Part shown: piece after piece, positions 19,632-31,494 of the stretch
How the letters are laid out: each line of letters opens with the position of its first letter
Numbering within the stretch: the stretch's first letter is position 1
DNA from: Pogostemon cablin
Taxonomy: Eukaryota > Streptophyta > Magnoliopsida > Lamiales > Lamiaceae
DNA: 64,000 nt
Direction of reading: 5' to 3'
NCBI GenBank assembly: GCA_023678885.1
Contig: CM043005.1
Location: 1,808,814-1,872,813 of the forward strand
The notes under the pieces: generated by a model
The model's database searches: none
What the model saw: the letters and a program-made list of their open reading frames with translations, nothing else
What the model was told of the DNA's origin: nothing
Program-made: the position numbers and the translations under genes

Positions 19632-21338
19632 GTTTCAGTTTCACTTTTAAAGATGCTTACTTTATGTTTTACAATGCAATTCCAATGAATTTTTTGATAA
19701 TAAGTAGTGAAAATCTATCTTTGCCTTTTGTTATGATGTTGCGTAACAATCATTCCAACTTTAATCAATCAATTAATTGAATTAAATATTAGTGTAGTTA
19801 GTTCAGTTGAGATAAAATAGGTTGAACAATGTTTGCCAATAGGTTTAGCATCAAACTAAAATCATCTTGAATTTTCATTTAATTGTCAAAAGTTGTGGCT
19901 CTTAGTGTTCTTGTGTAGTTCTCAATAGCTTATGTGTAATGTGAGTATTATTATTTCCCGGGGATGGTCTGAGGGTTCGAATTAAAGTCGCTATAGAATG
20001 GAAAAGAAACATCTTGTTGGATTTTGGTGCATTCGTGGGATTGCTTTGATGGTTCTTTAGTTACTTTAATAAGGAAGATGACATTCGAAGGAAACGGAAT
20101 ATCTTCTTGTTGTGCATTCCGTTTTTTACTTCTATAATGACAATGATCTCTTTCTTGCCCTTTTGTTCGACGAGTCATCATATTTTTTAGATGCGAGCGG
20201 ATGCTCCATCAATAGGTTAGACATGTACTGTGCTTGAATTTTCTTGCCTTCTCCGTTAAAATGTGTCTATGAAAGGCAGGTATGATGGTTGTTTGATTCA
20301 ATATGTCTAGTGGAATATGGAAAACTGTGATTGATGATTTAAATCCATCTGTGGTTATCCAATGGTTCATATAGCCTTAACCATGACGAATGTGATTCTT
20401 GTTGATTTTGGACGCTGACAAGAGCGGCTTGAATTGAAAGTTCCGGTCCTTTCCAATGTTTATCTTTGATGACTTGATCCTTCACTGTTTAGAGTCTAAT
20501 TCTCAGATCGAGTTAGGTAGTGCGGATGCTATAATTATCATAATCGAATTCAGTAAAGTCACACAACCGAACTCCATTAGTTAGCTAGCTCTTTAGCTGC
20601 ATTATTCACCCCTTTATCACATGACCTTTTATATGGACTTGAATTAGTTCAAAACAGCGTGTCGTGCGCGTTCCGTTTTAGGGCCAAATTTTTGGTGGAC
20701 GAACGAGCATTTAGCTCTCGTTGTCAACCCCGTTTCGAAGAGGGAAGTGGGGTCTTGCTTTGTTCATTTTCTCCGGCGCTCTTGTCCTCTATTTGGTTTG
20801 TGAGATGGTGCTGGTGTGGGCAATTCTGTGTATCTTTGTGTGAAAGTGACAACAGATGAGAGTGGTCTTTAGGAAATCAAATTCAAGAAAGAATAGATTC
20901 AGTGGGATTTCTCTGCCTTATATCTATTTAGTGGTTCATTTTATCAAAGTATGATATCATATTGTCAGTTTGCATTTGTAGTGTAAATAAAAGATTGATT
21001 TTAGCTGCCTTTGCAAATATTGGAGACTATTTGACAAATATTTAGGCTATCGGCTGCTTTCTGCTTTCTATGCTTTCTTTGCCTTTAGTAAAGCCTTTCT
21101 GTTTTCATTCACTTAAGTTTCTTTTAAGTTAGAAATTCAATACATTTTACGAGACACTCTATTTTACGAGACACTCTATTGTGAGATGAATTTTTTGTGA
21201 GACGCTTGTAAGACGGGTCGACTCATTACTAATGTATGCTTATTATATAGGTAAAGTATGTTTTTCTGTAGTTAAAGTATGTCAATAATGAATCATATTA
21301 TAGCATCTTAAAATCATACTTTAAGTCATCATTTATCA
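19627..21338. other. Intergenic region downstream of HSP20-like gene
   Basis: No domain-bearing frame was found. It may include the 3' UTR in its first few hundred bases. At 21145-21180 a 17-bp unit TTTTACGAGACACTCTA is repeated in tandem, and GTGAGACG..GTAAGACGGG follows. These GAGAC words recur near 24575, 26790-27180 and 29515. Confidence 0.5.
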
Positions 21339-21347
21339 TAATTTAAA

Positions 21348-22138
21348 GGGAAAATAGATTTTTTTTTTCATTAATTTTACCCAATTTTGAATTTAGTCCA
21401 TAAGTTTTTCACTTTTAGAAAATCGTCCATTATATTTGCAGAATTTTGAAAATCGTTCATTATATTTGAAAATTTTGAAAATCGTCCATCATGTTTACCA
21501 AGTTCAACAAAATCGTCCGTTTCAACAGGTCATTAGCAGGTTATTCTAAAAAATAAAAATAAAAAATATATTCAACAAAATATATATGTATACTATTTTT
21601 AAAAAAATAGCATCTACTAAGAATTTATATTATACTCTCTCCATCCGCCTGAAAGAGGCATTTTACTTTTGTTGCATGTTGATTAAGAAGTATTGTTATT
21701 TAATGTGTAGTGGGTAGTTGTATTAGTGGGAGTGTGGATCCCATATTTTAATTGTATTAGTGGGTGTGTGTGGATCTCATGTGTGTAAAAAAGGAAGTGA
21801 CCCTCTTTGGAACATACGATCAAAATGGAAAAAATATACTCTTTTGAGCGGACGGAGGAAGTATCAATATTTAGTCAAATTTGCTCCACTTTAGTAATGA
21901 GATTAATATTGTTTGTTTGGTATACGGAAGTGAAAAATGAAAAGTGAGATAAAATTGGTTAAATAAAAATATGATATAAATTGTTACATTTCAAATGACC
22001 AAAATGTTGAATTTTATGAAGTTAATGGACTAATTTCAAAATTGTTATAAAATTAATGGACTAATTTCAAAATTAAAAAAATTAATGGACTAATTTCAAA
22101 ATGAATGAAAGTTAGCGGACGAAAAAATCTATTTTCCC
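21348..22138. mobile_element. Mutator-type MITE with 9-bp target duplication
   Basis: 791 bp bounded by GGGAAAATAGATTTTTT (left) and its complement AAAAAATCTATTTTCCC (right). The 9-bp duplication TAATTTAAA is perfect (21339-21347, 22139-22147), which is diagnostic of Mutator-like elements. Subterminal regions repeat TTTTGAAAATCGTCCAT (left) and CTAATTTCAAAATTAATGGA (right). There is no coding capacity. It contains a Stowaway-like MITE at 21633-21863. Confidence 0.88.
21633..21863. mobile_element. Stowaway-like MITE inside the Mutator-type MITE
   Basis: Ends TACTCTCTCCATCCGC and GCGGACGGAGGAAGTA with a TA duplication. About 231 bp, non-coding. It is nested, so it is younger than its host element. 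Confidence 0.8.
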
Positions 22139-22216
22139 TAATTTAAAAAACATACTTTATTTATATAATAAGTATACTTTAACACACACGTTTCACAAAC
22201 CGTTTAATATATGTAG

Positions 22217-24172
22217 TGACACGACCCACCTTACACAACTTATAATTCAAATACTATTTAATATAAACATCATCATTATAAAAAACTGCATATAATTTTT
22301 TTTTCACATAAATATGCTTATAACCAACATCATCGCACCAGTTCAACATACGTAACTGGTTTCTGATACCACATCAAACCAGACAAACTCCCGATAATAC
22401 TTATTATATTACATAACAAAATATCAGCGGAAACAAAATAAACCCACGGCCTAGCCCAACAGGTCGTCATCGTCATCTATGTACATCCGCTCAAGACCCT
22501 GAAGGAGCTCCACAGCTTGCACAGTCACATCACAAACTCAATCATCAACAGGCTCACCTACAATGCATAAACTAGTGAGATAAAAATCTCAGTAAGTAGA
22601 AATCATGCATGTTAGTGCATGAAAATGAGTTTAGTTTTCTATCGCCTACTTCCTAATCTTTCTAATTGATCTCTTTATTTTGAAAACTGTTCACGTTGCG
22701 GGATCCCCACGACACACTTATGATATGCACCCCAAATGAGCTCAATGGGGATGATTTTTCCGAACCCCAAATAAAGTACCGAGAACGATTTTTTCGAACT
22801 CTAACAGAGTGTTGGGGACGATTTTTTCGAACCCCTAATAAAGTGTCGGAAACGATTTTTCCGAATCCTGACAGAGATGCATATATAGTGGCCGCACACA
22901 CCATTAGTATCTTATTAATTTTGAGGAAAACACTTTTCATGTTTATGCATGGTATGCACCCAAAACAATTAAAAGTGCATCATAAACCGTTTACAATATC
23001 AATATCAACATTTAATCACAATAAAGTAACAACTTAATTTCAATTCACACAAATCCACTTCTGAAATAACAACTTCACCTCAATCACATAGATCAATTTA
23101 TAGAATAACCACTTCACCATGGATCACACAGATCTCTTTTTGGAATAACAACTTAATCTTGGATCCCTCAGATCCTTATAACCAATATTTTCTCAAACCA
23201 TATAAATATATTTTCAACAGTTTCCAATCACACAGATCTATATAGGATAATGATATTATTTCCAATCACATAGATCCACAACTTGTATCACAAAATTATC
23301 ACATAATTTACAAATAATATTGTTGAATATGAACCCTACTTTCCCCAAATCACATAAATTCCCAGCTTGTATCACAAATTAATCTCCAAATAATTCATAA
23401 CGTAATCAAACTAATCAAAAATAACACATAACATAATTATCACATATTAATCACAAATAATTCGCAAACAGCATGTTTATGCATTGTAGTTGGACTTCTA
23501 CTTACCTGGACTCCTAATAGTGATAATAGTATAGAGATCTCGTGAAGAACTGTAATTAATTCGCTCCGACACGCACGTTCTGGCGCGCTCCCTCTTCTCT
23601 CTTCTTCCTCTCTCTCTCCTCTCTCTCCCTTTCTTCTCTCTCTCTTCTTTTTTTTTTTCTTTCTTTTTTTTTTCTTCTGCTTTCAATTGCCCCTGAACAG
23701 GGGTTAATATTATATATATAGAGGGGTGGGGTGGAAGTCGTACACGACTATCCAACCGCCCCAACTTTATCTTTTATTTTATTTTATTTTATTATTATCC
23801 ATTCTTAATTTACGTGCAATACTTAATAGCTAAGATATAATACATTTACAAATTAATACATACGTGTACATTTCTTACCATTATTATTATTACGAGAACA
23901 CGTGTGATACTTAGTAATTAAGAAAAATGTATTTATACACATAAAATAATTTACTCATATATCCAAATTAATGCACGTAAATATTTATGCACTCATATAT
24001 TCACATATTGTTACCATGTTTATCACGTATGTCTCAAATAAAATGTAAAGATAATTAAAATGTAAAAACAATTATCACATAATTGCCATATAATTATCAC
24101 ATAATTATAAAATGCACATAACACAAATTAAATTATATTGACACGTGAGTAGTGAGAAGCTCGGGTATCACA
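22217..24172 (-). mobile_element. Solo LTR, 1956 bp, TGTAG target duplication
   Basis: On the - strand it begins TGTGATACCCGAGC and ends GGTGGGTCGTGTCA. It is flanked by a perfect 5-bp duplication TGTAG (22212-22216 and 24173-24177). It contains a - strand TATA box (TATATATAA near 23717), a long purine/pyrimidine tract (23575-23690) and a minisatellite. No gag or pol is present, so LTR-LTR recombination is the simplest origin. The CGACCC/GGGTAT ends resemble Tekay/Del-type Ty3 LTRs. A TGGTATCAGA word near 22366-22378 resembles a primer site, leaving a little doubt about the exact element type. Confidence 0.8.
22747..22880 (+). repeat. Four-copy 33-34-bp minisatellite inside the solo LTR
   Basis: Units begin near 22747, 22781, 22814 and 22848, each with a core (A/G)CGATTTTT(T)CGAA. 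The reverse-complementary TTCG/CGAA words give each unit weak dyad symmetry. Confidence 0.85.
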
Positions 24173-24177
24173 TGTAG

Positions 24178-26789
24178 CGTCTTATAAGAGAGTTTGTCAT
24201 ATTTTACATACTAATTTTTATATTGAAAGTCAATATTTATTTATTTATTTATTTATTTATTTATTATGTGGTCATTTAAACCGAAGTTCACTGGCAGTAG
24301 GTTTAGGTTACACTACACTTTCAGTGGGCCGTTTAAATAGTTGGATTAGATCATTATATGTTAGACCTTCTTTCTATTAATGTAGATGGTATTTTATATT
24401 GATTTTTTTCGTTTGCTATAGTATTTTTGAGTTTGCTAACATTTATTTTAAAATTTTAAAATTTTTCTTGCCATGCTCCATCTATACCGTTGCCTCATTC
24501 GTTTTTTTTTTTTTTTTTTTTTTTCCATTTCACGCTTAAAAAAAATAATAAAAAAGGGCATGTCTTGAGTGGTACCGTCTCACGAATCATAAATCCTAAT
24601 TTATGAGAAGAATTATCTATTAATTTAATTTTTTATATTTTAAATTAAATTATAAAAAAAGAATGCACCTATTTTATTACAAGGATATCACTTTTTCTTT
24701 GTCACGTTCACGTATTACTTTTTTATTAATCCAATAAATTTCTTGTAAAATAATTCAGTTATTTTTTTATTGATTATATGAATTACTTTTTACTAAAAGT
24801 AAATTATTCTTGAAATACACTATGTAATTAAGTATCACTTTATATTAAAGAAGTTACCACTTTGCTTTTAAAATGTCTCTTTTCATTTATATTAAAAATT
24901 ATTAATGAAATAATTCACATGACCGTTATTATTTTTCATCAATTGAGTATCACTTTTCATTATAAAAGTTATCGCATATTATTTTCTTTTTAAAATTTAT
25001 GGAGTAATATTCAAATTAAAAAATGGGGGTATTTACTACTAGATACATGATGTATTCTTAAATTTTTTTTAGGATGCAATTTCAATATGGGAGTAGTTAT
25101 TTGCATCCCCAATAATGCTAAATGTACTCATAATTAATAAAATATAAAAAGATGTAAATTTTCACTTGGACATATTCAATTTTGCCCTTTCTATTTAGGA
25201 AAAATTATTCATAGATACACACTTTGTACTAGGAGATTGAATGAGTTCAAATAATTACTCTTACATATAAAATATTAAAGTAAAATATCAAATATAATCT
25301 TAATTCATTATCATCCCATACACTTTTTAATCACAAACCCTAAATCCTGCACCCAACCACTGCTCACGCCAGACCACCTTCGGATCGCCGGCGGCGGTCG
25401 CCAGACCTTCGTCGGCCGCCTGACCGCCGCCCCCGGAGAGTAGGAATATAAAAATTTTTCGCTGTACATGACACTTACGATTCACATTTTTTTTGCCACA
25501 CATACTTTTTTTACTGTACATAATTTTTGTTGCACTCTTTAATTACTGCATTTAACTTTTGCTGCACACAAACATTTATGTGCAGCACATTATAAAGGTA
25601 ATATTGGAATATCACTATATATTTATGTAGTTAGTAATATTTTTGTATGTTTGCATCTCATAGTAATTAAGGAGATTTCAAAGTACATAACAATAAGTAT
25701 CCCTTTTATTTAATTCTAAAATGCTTTATCTCATGCCCACCACCATTCTCTCGCTGATCCTTAAATGCAATTTTTAGAATTTTATTTTTTGATCTACCTC
25801 TTCTCCTAACTATCACCTCTAATTAAAGGGTGGTTCTATGGTGCACTCGGTGCACCGGATAGTTAATAGTGTAACTACCCTTAAATTATTTTAATTTATT
25901 TATTGAATGACAAGGATTAAAGGGGGGTCGGATTTGTGAACTTGGGCGAAGGCGATAAAGGAGGCAGTGAGTAATGTCATGATGTTTTGGGCAAGACGTG
26001 CCATTAAAACTAATACCTTAAGTTGCAGAAGTCGGATTAAATTGAATTCTGAGGAGTAATGATGATCAAAAAATTTTAACATTTTTTAAATTGGAGAAAA
26101 TTTTAAAAAGACGAAAAATATTTACAAAATATATTACTTAAATCCGAATAATCAAAACTGGAGGGATACAATCCTTGATTTTCATATTGCGACGAGCCGA
26201 TGGCGATAGAGTGTAAATGTATGTACCTCCAACAATTAATTGCACAATGCAGTATTATATCCCAAACTCCATTTCCTATCAACTCAATCACAATAATTTT
26301 GGTATTTTTTTATTGGGTTTAAATTTTGGTCAACCAAGAAGAGACGAGTGCAGCCCTTTTAGAAGAAACTATCCATCCATTAATTCGAGTGCAACCCTTT
26401 TTAAAGAAACAATCCATCCGCGTCATCTAATGTTAGATTGGATTTTTTTTATTCATTGTCCATTTCTGTTCGTGAATAGATACAAAATACTCCGTCGGTA
26501 AGCATCCGATATTGAAAAAGGATTAAGTGTTTCGATCCAAGCCCTAAATTTTGTTAGTGTGCAACAATCAAATTGCAACGTCATTGTGTTTCCTTCCCGA
26601 TATTGGTGTAAAATCCACTTCTCCATATCCAATATAATTCATGAGACTGTCTTGCACAATACTCTCTTACCGTTTTTCTATTTTCGTAAATTAAGCATCT
26701 TCTGTCAACTCAAGTTGAAGCAGGAAAATCCTAGTCCTTGAAAGCAAGCAGCCCACTTTGGACTCGCTCACACTAATTAATAGACTCTC
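24178..26789. other. AT-rich intergenic region, no gene found
   Basis: Contains a (TTTA)n microsatellite at about 24236-24266, a poly-T run near 24508-24533 and a GAGAC-type repeat fragment near 24575. A short CpG-rich island at 25350-25440 is unlike its surroundings and may be a scrap of a captured coding exon. Short frames at 26103-26741 are not convincing. A GTGCAC(T/C)CGGTGCACC word at 25840-25858 resembles an R1 end. Confidence 0.5.
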
Positions 26790-27180
26790 TCATATGTGAG
26801 ACGCTCTCACACAAGTCTTTGCTTAATTGGGTAAGTGTTGTGTGAGACAGTCTCACGTGAGACTATTTTATATTTTTTGAAATAGTTATATCACTTTCAC
26901 TATAAAAGGGTGAGATGGTCTCACACAAATCTTTACCTAATTAGGTAGGTGTTGTGTGAGACTCTCACGTGTACACTTTTTGAAATAATTATCATTTTCG
27001 CTATAAAACATTATTACTCTCACGGTAAAATGTTATCACTTCTCGTTTATATTATAAATTGTTCATGAAATAATATTTTTACTTTTCATTAATTTAGTAT
27101 CATTTTCTATTTCTTATCTATTTCATGTAAATTTTTACGTGAGACGATGTAACACAAGTCATGACCTAACTTAACATTAA
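26790..27180. repeat. Tandem and inverted GAGAC/GTCTC repeat cluster
   Basis: A unit of the form GTCTCACACAA.TCTTT.C followed by AATT.GGTA.GTGTTGTGTGAGAC occurs at about 26808-26850 and again at about 26918-26964. It is flanked by CTCACGTGAGAC palindromes. Related fragments are at 24575 and 29515. This looks like a tandemly duplicated MITE end. Confidence 0.65.
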
Positions 27181-28282
27181 AAGGTACAACTTTTAAAAAT
27201 AAACTTAGGATTTGGGAGAACACACAAACTTTTGCCCATTAGTTAAATAACAAGGTCATTTTACATTTCATATTAATTAAATATATATACTCTCAATCAT
27301 TTTACATATTTATAAAAATTAAATATTTCATAATAATTAAATACACTTTCTCTTGTTACTCTATATCTTCATTTATTTAATGAGTGACATCCAGACATTA
27401 TTTAAATCAGTGTTCTTGAAATCGGATCGGACCGGTCGATTCAATAGGATCGACCGGTTCAACCGATTAGATCGAAAACTGGATTAGGAATCAGTTTGAT
27501 AATACTTATAAAACCACTTTTCCGGTTAAATCAAAAAAATATCGATTCAAACCGGTAAGAACTGCCAAAATCGGAAGAGTCAAGAAAACCAAAAACCACC
27601 AGTTAGTATTAAAAAAATCTGGTCGGTCTTCGTGCACTCTATCAATATCATCTATTACAAATGCTAACACCCAATTCTTCATACATAAATTGTTGTTGTA
27701 GAGAAAGAGTGATAGAAGAAAAAAAAATAGAAAGCCTCTCTTCGTTGGAGGGAGAAGCTAATCCTAAAAACGAGTGGTAGGGTGATTGTTTGCAAAGAAT
27801 GAGAGTTAGAAAGAGAAAGTGCGCTGTAAACAGTGGGGAAGGGCGCCGGCTGGGAGTGAGAGAGAGCTAGAGAGAGTTGTGGGGTGGGGGGCTGATAAAT
27901 TAAGTTGAGTTAATATTAGGTGTACATGGTGCAAGGGTACACCCATAATTTTAGGTTTGGATCTTCTGTGCTACTTTGGTGTGACATCTCTTGTGTCACT
28001 CCATTGGATGAATGACACGTAAGAGAGAGAATGGAAACTATACTCTAAGTCAACCAGTCAATTCTTGGGGCAAGGGATTGAATTTCTCCATCCCAACACA
28101 TGTCATTTCATAAGCAGATGTTACAGGAGATGTTACACCAATTAGTCACAGAACATCCCATGCCATAATTTTTTGGCAAAAGCTTGTGTGTGTCCGGGCA
28201 CATGGGAGCACATTCCGTGTGCCTTTAGAATTTTGTGTTAAATTATACCCTTTAGTATAAATATGTATATCCTTTATTTTAT

Positions 28283-28535
28283 AAGGCAAAAATTTGTGTG
28301 CGCCCGGGCATACGGAAGCACACTCTGTGTGCCTTTAGAATTTTGTGTTAAATTGTAAACCCTATAGTATAAAGATGTGTACCCTTTATTTTCTGAAGAA
28401 AAATAAAAAATATAATGAAAAGTTTATACCCTTTAGAACAAAATGGTGTACCCTTATTAATTAAAGTGTATACTCTTTAGAACAAAATAATGTACCTTTA
28501 TTCATAATACTAAATTCTAAAGGCGCGCGCACGCA
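28283..28535 (+). repeat. Dispersed repeat R2 (GTGCGCCCGGGC-ended)
   Basis: Starts TTTGTGTGCGCCCGGGCATA, continues GTGCCTTTAGAATTTTGTGTTAAA and TATAAAGATGTGTACCCTTTATTTT, and ends TAAATTCTAAAGGCGCGCGC. The two ends are imperfect inverted repeats. A partial copy lies just before it at 28168-28275. Others are at 31495-31730 (-) and 37690-37970 (+). Confidence 0.7.
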
Positions 28536-28544
28536 AGCCTCACT

Positions 28545-29112
28545 CTAATTTTTTTATTCTATTTTGTATACATGTTATTCTATTTTGTATATGTGTTTTT
28601 TAATAATTATATACTTTTTCACACTAAATTTTTCATTAAAAAAACCAGCATCCATATGTGTATAACTTTTTATTCAATAGTGTATAGATGTTTTTTTATA
28701 ATTGTATATTTTTTACACTCAATTTTTCATTAAAAAAACTGACAATTAAATTGTATACTCCCTCCGTCTCGTTTCAGATGGCACACTTTTCATTTGGGCT
28801 GTCCCACAAAAGTTTGCACATTCCAAAAAAAGCAAAAAGTAAAAAACAATCATCCTTCGCCATACACTTTATTTACAAAAAAATCATCTCTACCTAACAT
28901 ACTTTATCATTTATATATTACATAAAAATACTATTATACCCCTAAAAGTTATCACTTTCTTAATCTCCATGCCGAAAAGAGGGGCACAAACTTTTTCGGG
29001 ACAGAGGGAGTACATTTTTGTTCATAATTGTATATGTTTGTGTTTATATTTATAGACATTTTTGAAAATAAGTGCACCATATCTTAGAGTGCACCCGGGT
29101 GCACAGTATAAT
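28545..29112 (+). repeat. R1 repeat copy split by a Stowaway MITE
   Basis: The left half resembles 31200-31380 (TATTCTATTTTGTATAC, TTTTTCATTAAAAAAAC). The right half ends with the perfect 16-bp palindrome GTGCACCCGGGTGCAC near 29089-29104. The MITE at 28756-29012 interrupts it. The left GTGCACC end is missing. Confidence 0.7.
28756..29012. mobile_element. Stowaway-like MITE
   Basis: 257 bp with ends TACTCCCTCCGTCTCG and GGGACAGAGGGAGTA and a TA duplication. Non-coding. It is the innermost layer of the hAT / R1 / MITE nest. Confidence 0.85.
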
Positions 29113-29843
29113 TAGCCATATAGTTAACCCTACATCTCTTATTTCTCACAAAATTAATGAAGGTTTACTATTTTAATAATATATTAGGTGGGCTGTTAAA
29201 TATTAATATGAAGTGTGTGGGCTTTCCAATATGAGCGTTGGGCTGGACTTTACCTTTCAAGTGTTGGACATCATGTTTATTAAAGAAATTATTTACTACT
29301 GTATTATAATTTCTTTTAATAGTTATTTTAAAAAATAATTCAAGATATATGAAATTTAATTTTACGGTTAAACAGCCAATTGAATCGGTCCGATCGATTG
29401 AATCTCGAACCATTGCTTCCACCGGTTCGACCTCCGGTCCGATTATAAAAACATTGGTTTAAACTGGATACACGGTATACATGACAATTTGCTTTATTTG
29501 ATGGCAAAGAATTACATGAGACCGTCTCACGAATCGTGTCTCACCAAACCCAAATGCCGACCCGCGAAAAATGATGTGATCTCACTCGACTGAATTTCTC
29601 TAATTAATGGTTTAATACATGTTTCATGAGTTTACTTATTTTATTTCTTCCTTTCATTTTATTTTAGTATAGTATTGTTTCAAATTTTGAAAAAAAAATC
29701 CACATAAAGTAGTATTTGATTAAGAAAAAAGTAATAATTAAGTAATAATATTTTTAATAAAAAGTTATATTTAATTAAAAAAGGTGAGAAACAATCTCAT
29801 ATAAGAATTTTATGAGACGAATAAAAAGTAATAATATTTTTAA

Positions 29844-31128
29844 GGGTTAATTACACTAAAAATCCCAATATTTTCGCGGATTTCAAATTAGTCCAAACTT
29901 TTTATTATTTACAAATAAATTCTCGACCTTAAACTCGTTTTGCAAATCAAGCCACCGGGCAATTGGAGGTCTGCCCGGATGCTGACTTGTCAATGTTTTA
30001 CCATATCACCCCTCCAGCTATATAAAATAATAATAATAAATTCCAGATGTATAAAATAATAATAATAAAAAATGTGATAAATGAAACAACTAAATGGAAC
30101 AACGTTGTTTTTGGATACAAGCTATTCTCTACCCAAACTTAATCCACCAAGCTACCCTCCGCCGCCATTAAACCTGGATCCAACCCATTCTCTTCCCAAA
30201 CTTCATCCACCAAGCCACACTCTGCCGCCGTCAAACCATTGAAAAAACACAAAGCTACCGAGATCACAGCCAACATATCGGAAAAGCCACTGGTTCTGCA
30301 AATACTCTGATTCGAAAGATCCGGCCCAGTACGGGCTCCCTCTAATCGGGTCGTGGAAGGACATGCAAGACTACTTCTACAACAGAGGCAGAGATGAGTT
30401 CTTCAAATCAAGAATCCAGAAATACAAGTCTACTGTCTTCAGAACCAACATGCCACCTGGCCCTCTCATCTCGTCGTCGTTTTGCTCGACGGCAAGAGCT
30501 TCCCCACCCTCTTCGACACCGAGAAGGTCAAGAAGAAGGACCTCTACAGTGTTTCCAAACTGAAGAAGCTTATGTTTTATCTTTTTTTTTCTCTCTCTCT
30601 CTAGATCTGTGTTTTGGAGATGTTGGGGGAAGATTGATCGGGGCCACGGAGAGCTTAGTTCTGGGTGGAATTTGTGAGTTCCTATTTGACGGAATCTATT
30701 TTAGGGTTTTTGGCTGAGGGAGGAATTAGGCGAATGTGGGGGAGGAAGTTAACTCCGACGAGTTCAAAGGAGGATCGTGATTCTTCCAATTCAATCTCAA
30801 AGAAGAAAAGAGAGGAGTTCTTATTAGGGTTGTTGGAGAGAAAAGAGAATTTGACTTTGAGTGTTGGGAGGAAGATTTCGGGATTGCATTGGAGCTTCTA
30901 AGCGTCGAAGAAGACAATGACGTGGAAGGGTCGGGGAGTCGAAAGAGAGAGTCGTTTGAGAGAAGACCTGGAAAAATATGGACATGTCAGCATCCGGGAA
31001 GGCCTCCAGCTGCCCGGCGAATTGATTTACAAAACGATCTTAAGATCGAGAACTTGTTTGTAAATATTGAAAGGTTTTGACTAATTTGAAATCCGCAAAA
31101 AGGTTGAGACTTTTAGCGTAATTAATCC
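29844..31128. mobile_element. Pack-MULE: Mutator-type element with captured gene fragments
   Basis: 1285 bp with long terminal inverted repeats of about 150 bp. The left TIR begins GGGTTAATTACACTAAAAAT and includes GCGGATTTCAAATTAGTC. The right TIR is its diverged complement, including GACTAATTTGAAATCCGC and CAGCATCCGGGAAGGC. The 9-bp duplication TATTTTTAA is perfect (29835-29843, 31129-31137). Between the TIRs lies non-TE, higher-GC sequence: a tandemly repeated 60-bp segment (30117-30238), a CYP74-like fragment (30303-30551) and a further segment (30560-30960) that may be a second captured piece. There is no transposase. Confidence 0.9.
30303..30551 (+). pseudogene. CYP74-family (allene oxide synthase / hydroperoxide lyase type) fragment captured in Pack-MULE
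   Basis: The frame from 30363 reads MQDYFYNRGRDEFFKSRIQK, then YKSTVFRTNMPPGPLIS. This is the conserved N-terminal region of CYP74 P450s (DYFY..GRDEFF..R..KY.STV.R.NMPPGP). Upstream, YGLPLIGSWKD and RKI match the RKIPG.YGLP segment, with a frameshift between. Downstream, in another frame, VVVLLDGKSFPTLFDTEKV matches the next conserved block after a small deletion. CYP74 enzymes rearrange fatty-acid hydroperoxides in oxylipin (jasmonate or volatile) synthesis. Only about 80 residues survive and the haem-binding region is absent. Confidence 0.85.
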
Positions 31129-31164
31129 TATTTTTAATAAAAATTAATATCTATAACTAAAAAA

Positions 31165-31432
31165 AGAGTGTATATTGGGTGCACTCGGGTGCAAGGGTGC
31201 ACCCATATGTGTATACCTTTTTATTCTATTTTGTATACGTGTTTTGTAATAATTGTATATTTTTTTCACATTAATTTTTTATTAAAAAATTAACATCCAT
31301 ATGTGTATAATATTGTATTGAATATTATATACAATTTTTTATTAAAAAAATAATAATTAAATTATATACATTTTTACTGTTAATTGGTATGTGGGTGCAC
31401 CCTATCTTTAGGTGCACCGGGGTTCACACTAT
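31165..31432 (+). repeat. R1 repeat copy
   Basis: Starts GGGTGCACTCGGGTGCAAGG and ends TTTAGGTGCACCGGGGTTCA. The AT-rich interior is shared with 62155-62464. Confidence 0.75.
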
Positions 31433-31494
31433 AAATTGCCCTAAAAAAAGTGATGCATAAACATTTTTTATAAGGAGTTGGATATTTTAATATC

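Larger units (their letters stand above)
27408..29456. mobile_element. hAT-like non-autonomous element carrying nested repeats
   Basis: Ends CAGTGTTCTTG.AATCGGA.CGG (left) and the complement of CAATGTTTTTATAATCGGACCGG (right) form inverted repeats. Subterminal CCGGTTC/GAACCGG words are clustered at both ends. The flanks ATTTAAAT (27400-27407) and GTTTAAAC (29457-29464) are a 6/8 match for an 8-bp hAT target duplication. The 2-kb interior has no transposase and is filled by R2 and R1 repeats and a Stowaway MITE. Confidence 0.7.

Noticed and set aside
19951..20181. 76-codon - strand frame near the HSP20-like gene
   Set aside because: Low-complexity charged sequence, no domain, no partner exons found.
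25350..25440. CpG-rich island as a gene start
   Set aside because: Only about 90 bp, no sustained frame or recognisable protein. Kept only as a possible captured scrap.
26217..26741. Two + strand frames (26217-26501 and 26559-26741)
   Set aside because: Composition matches random AT-rich DNA. No motifs.
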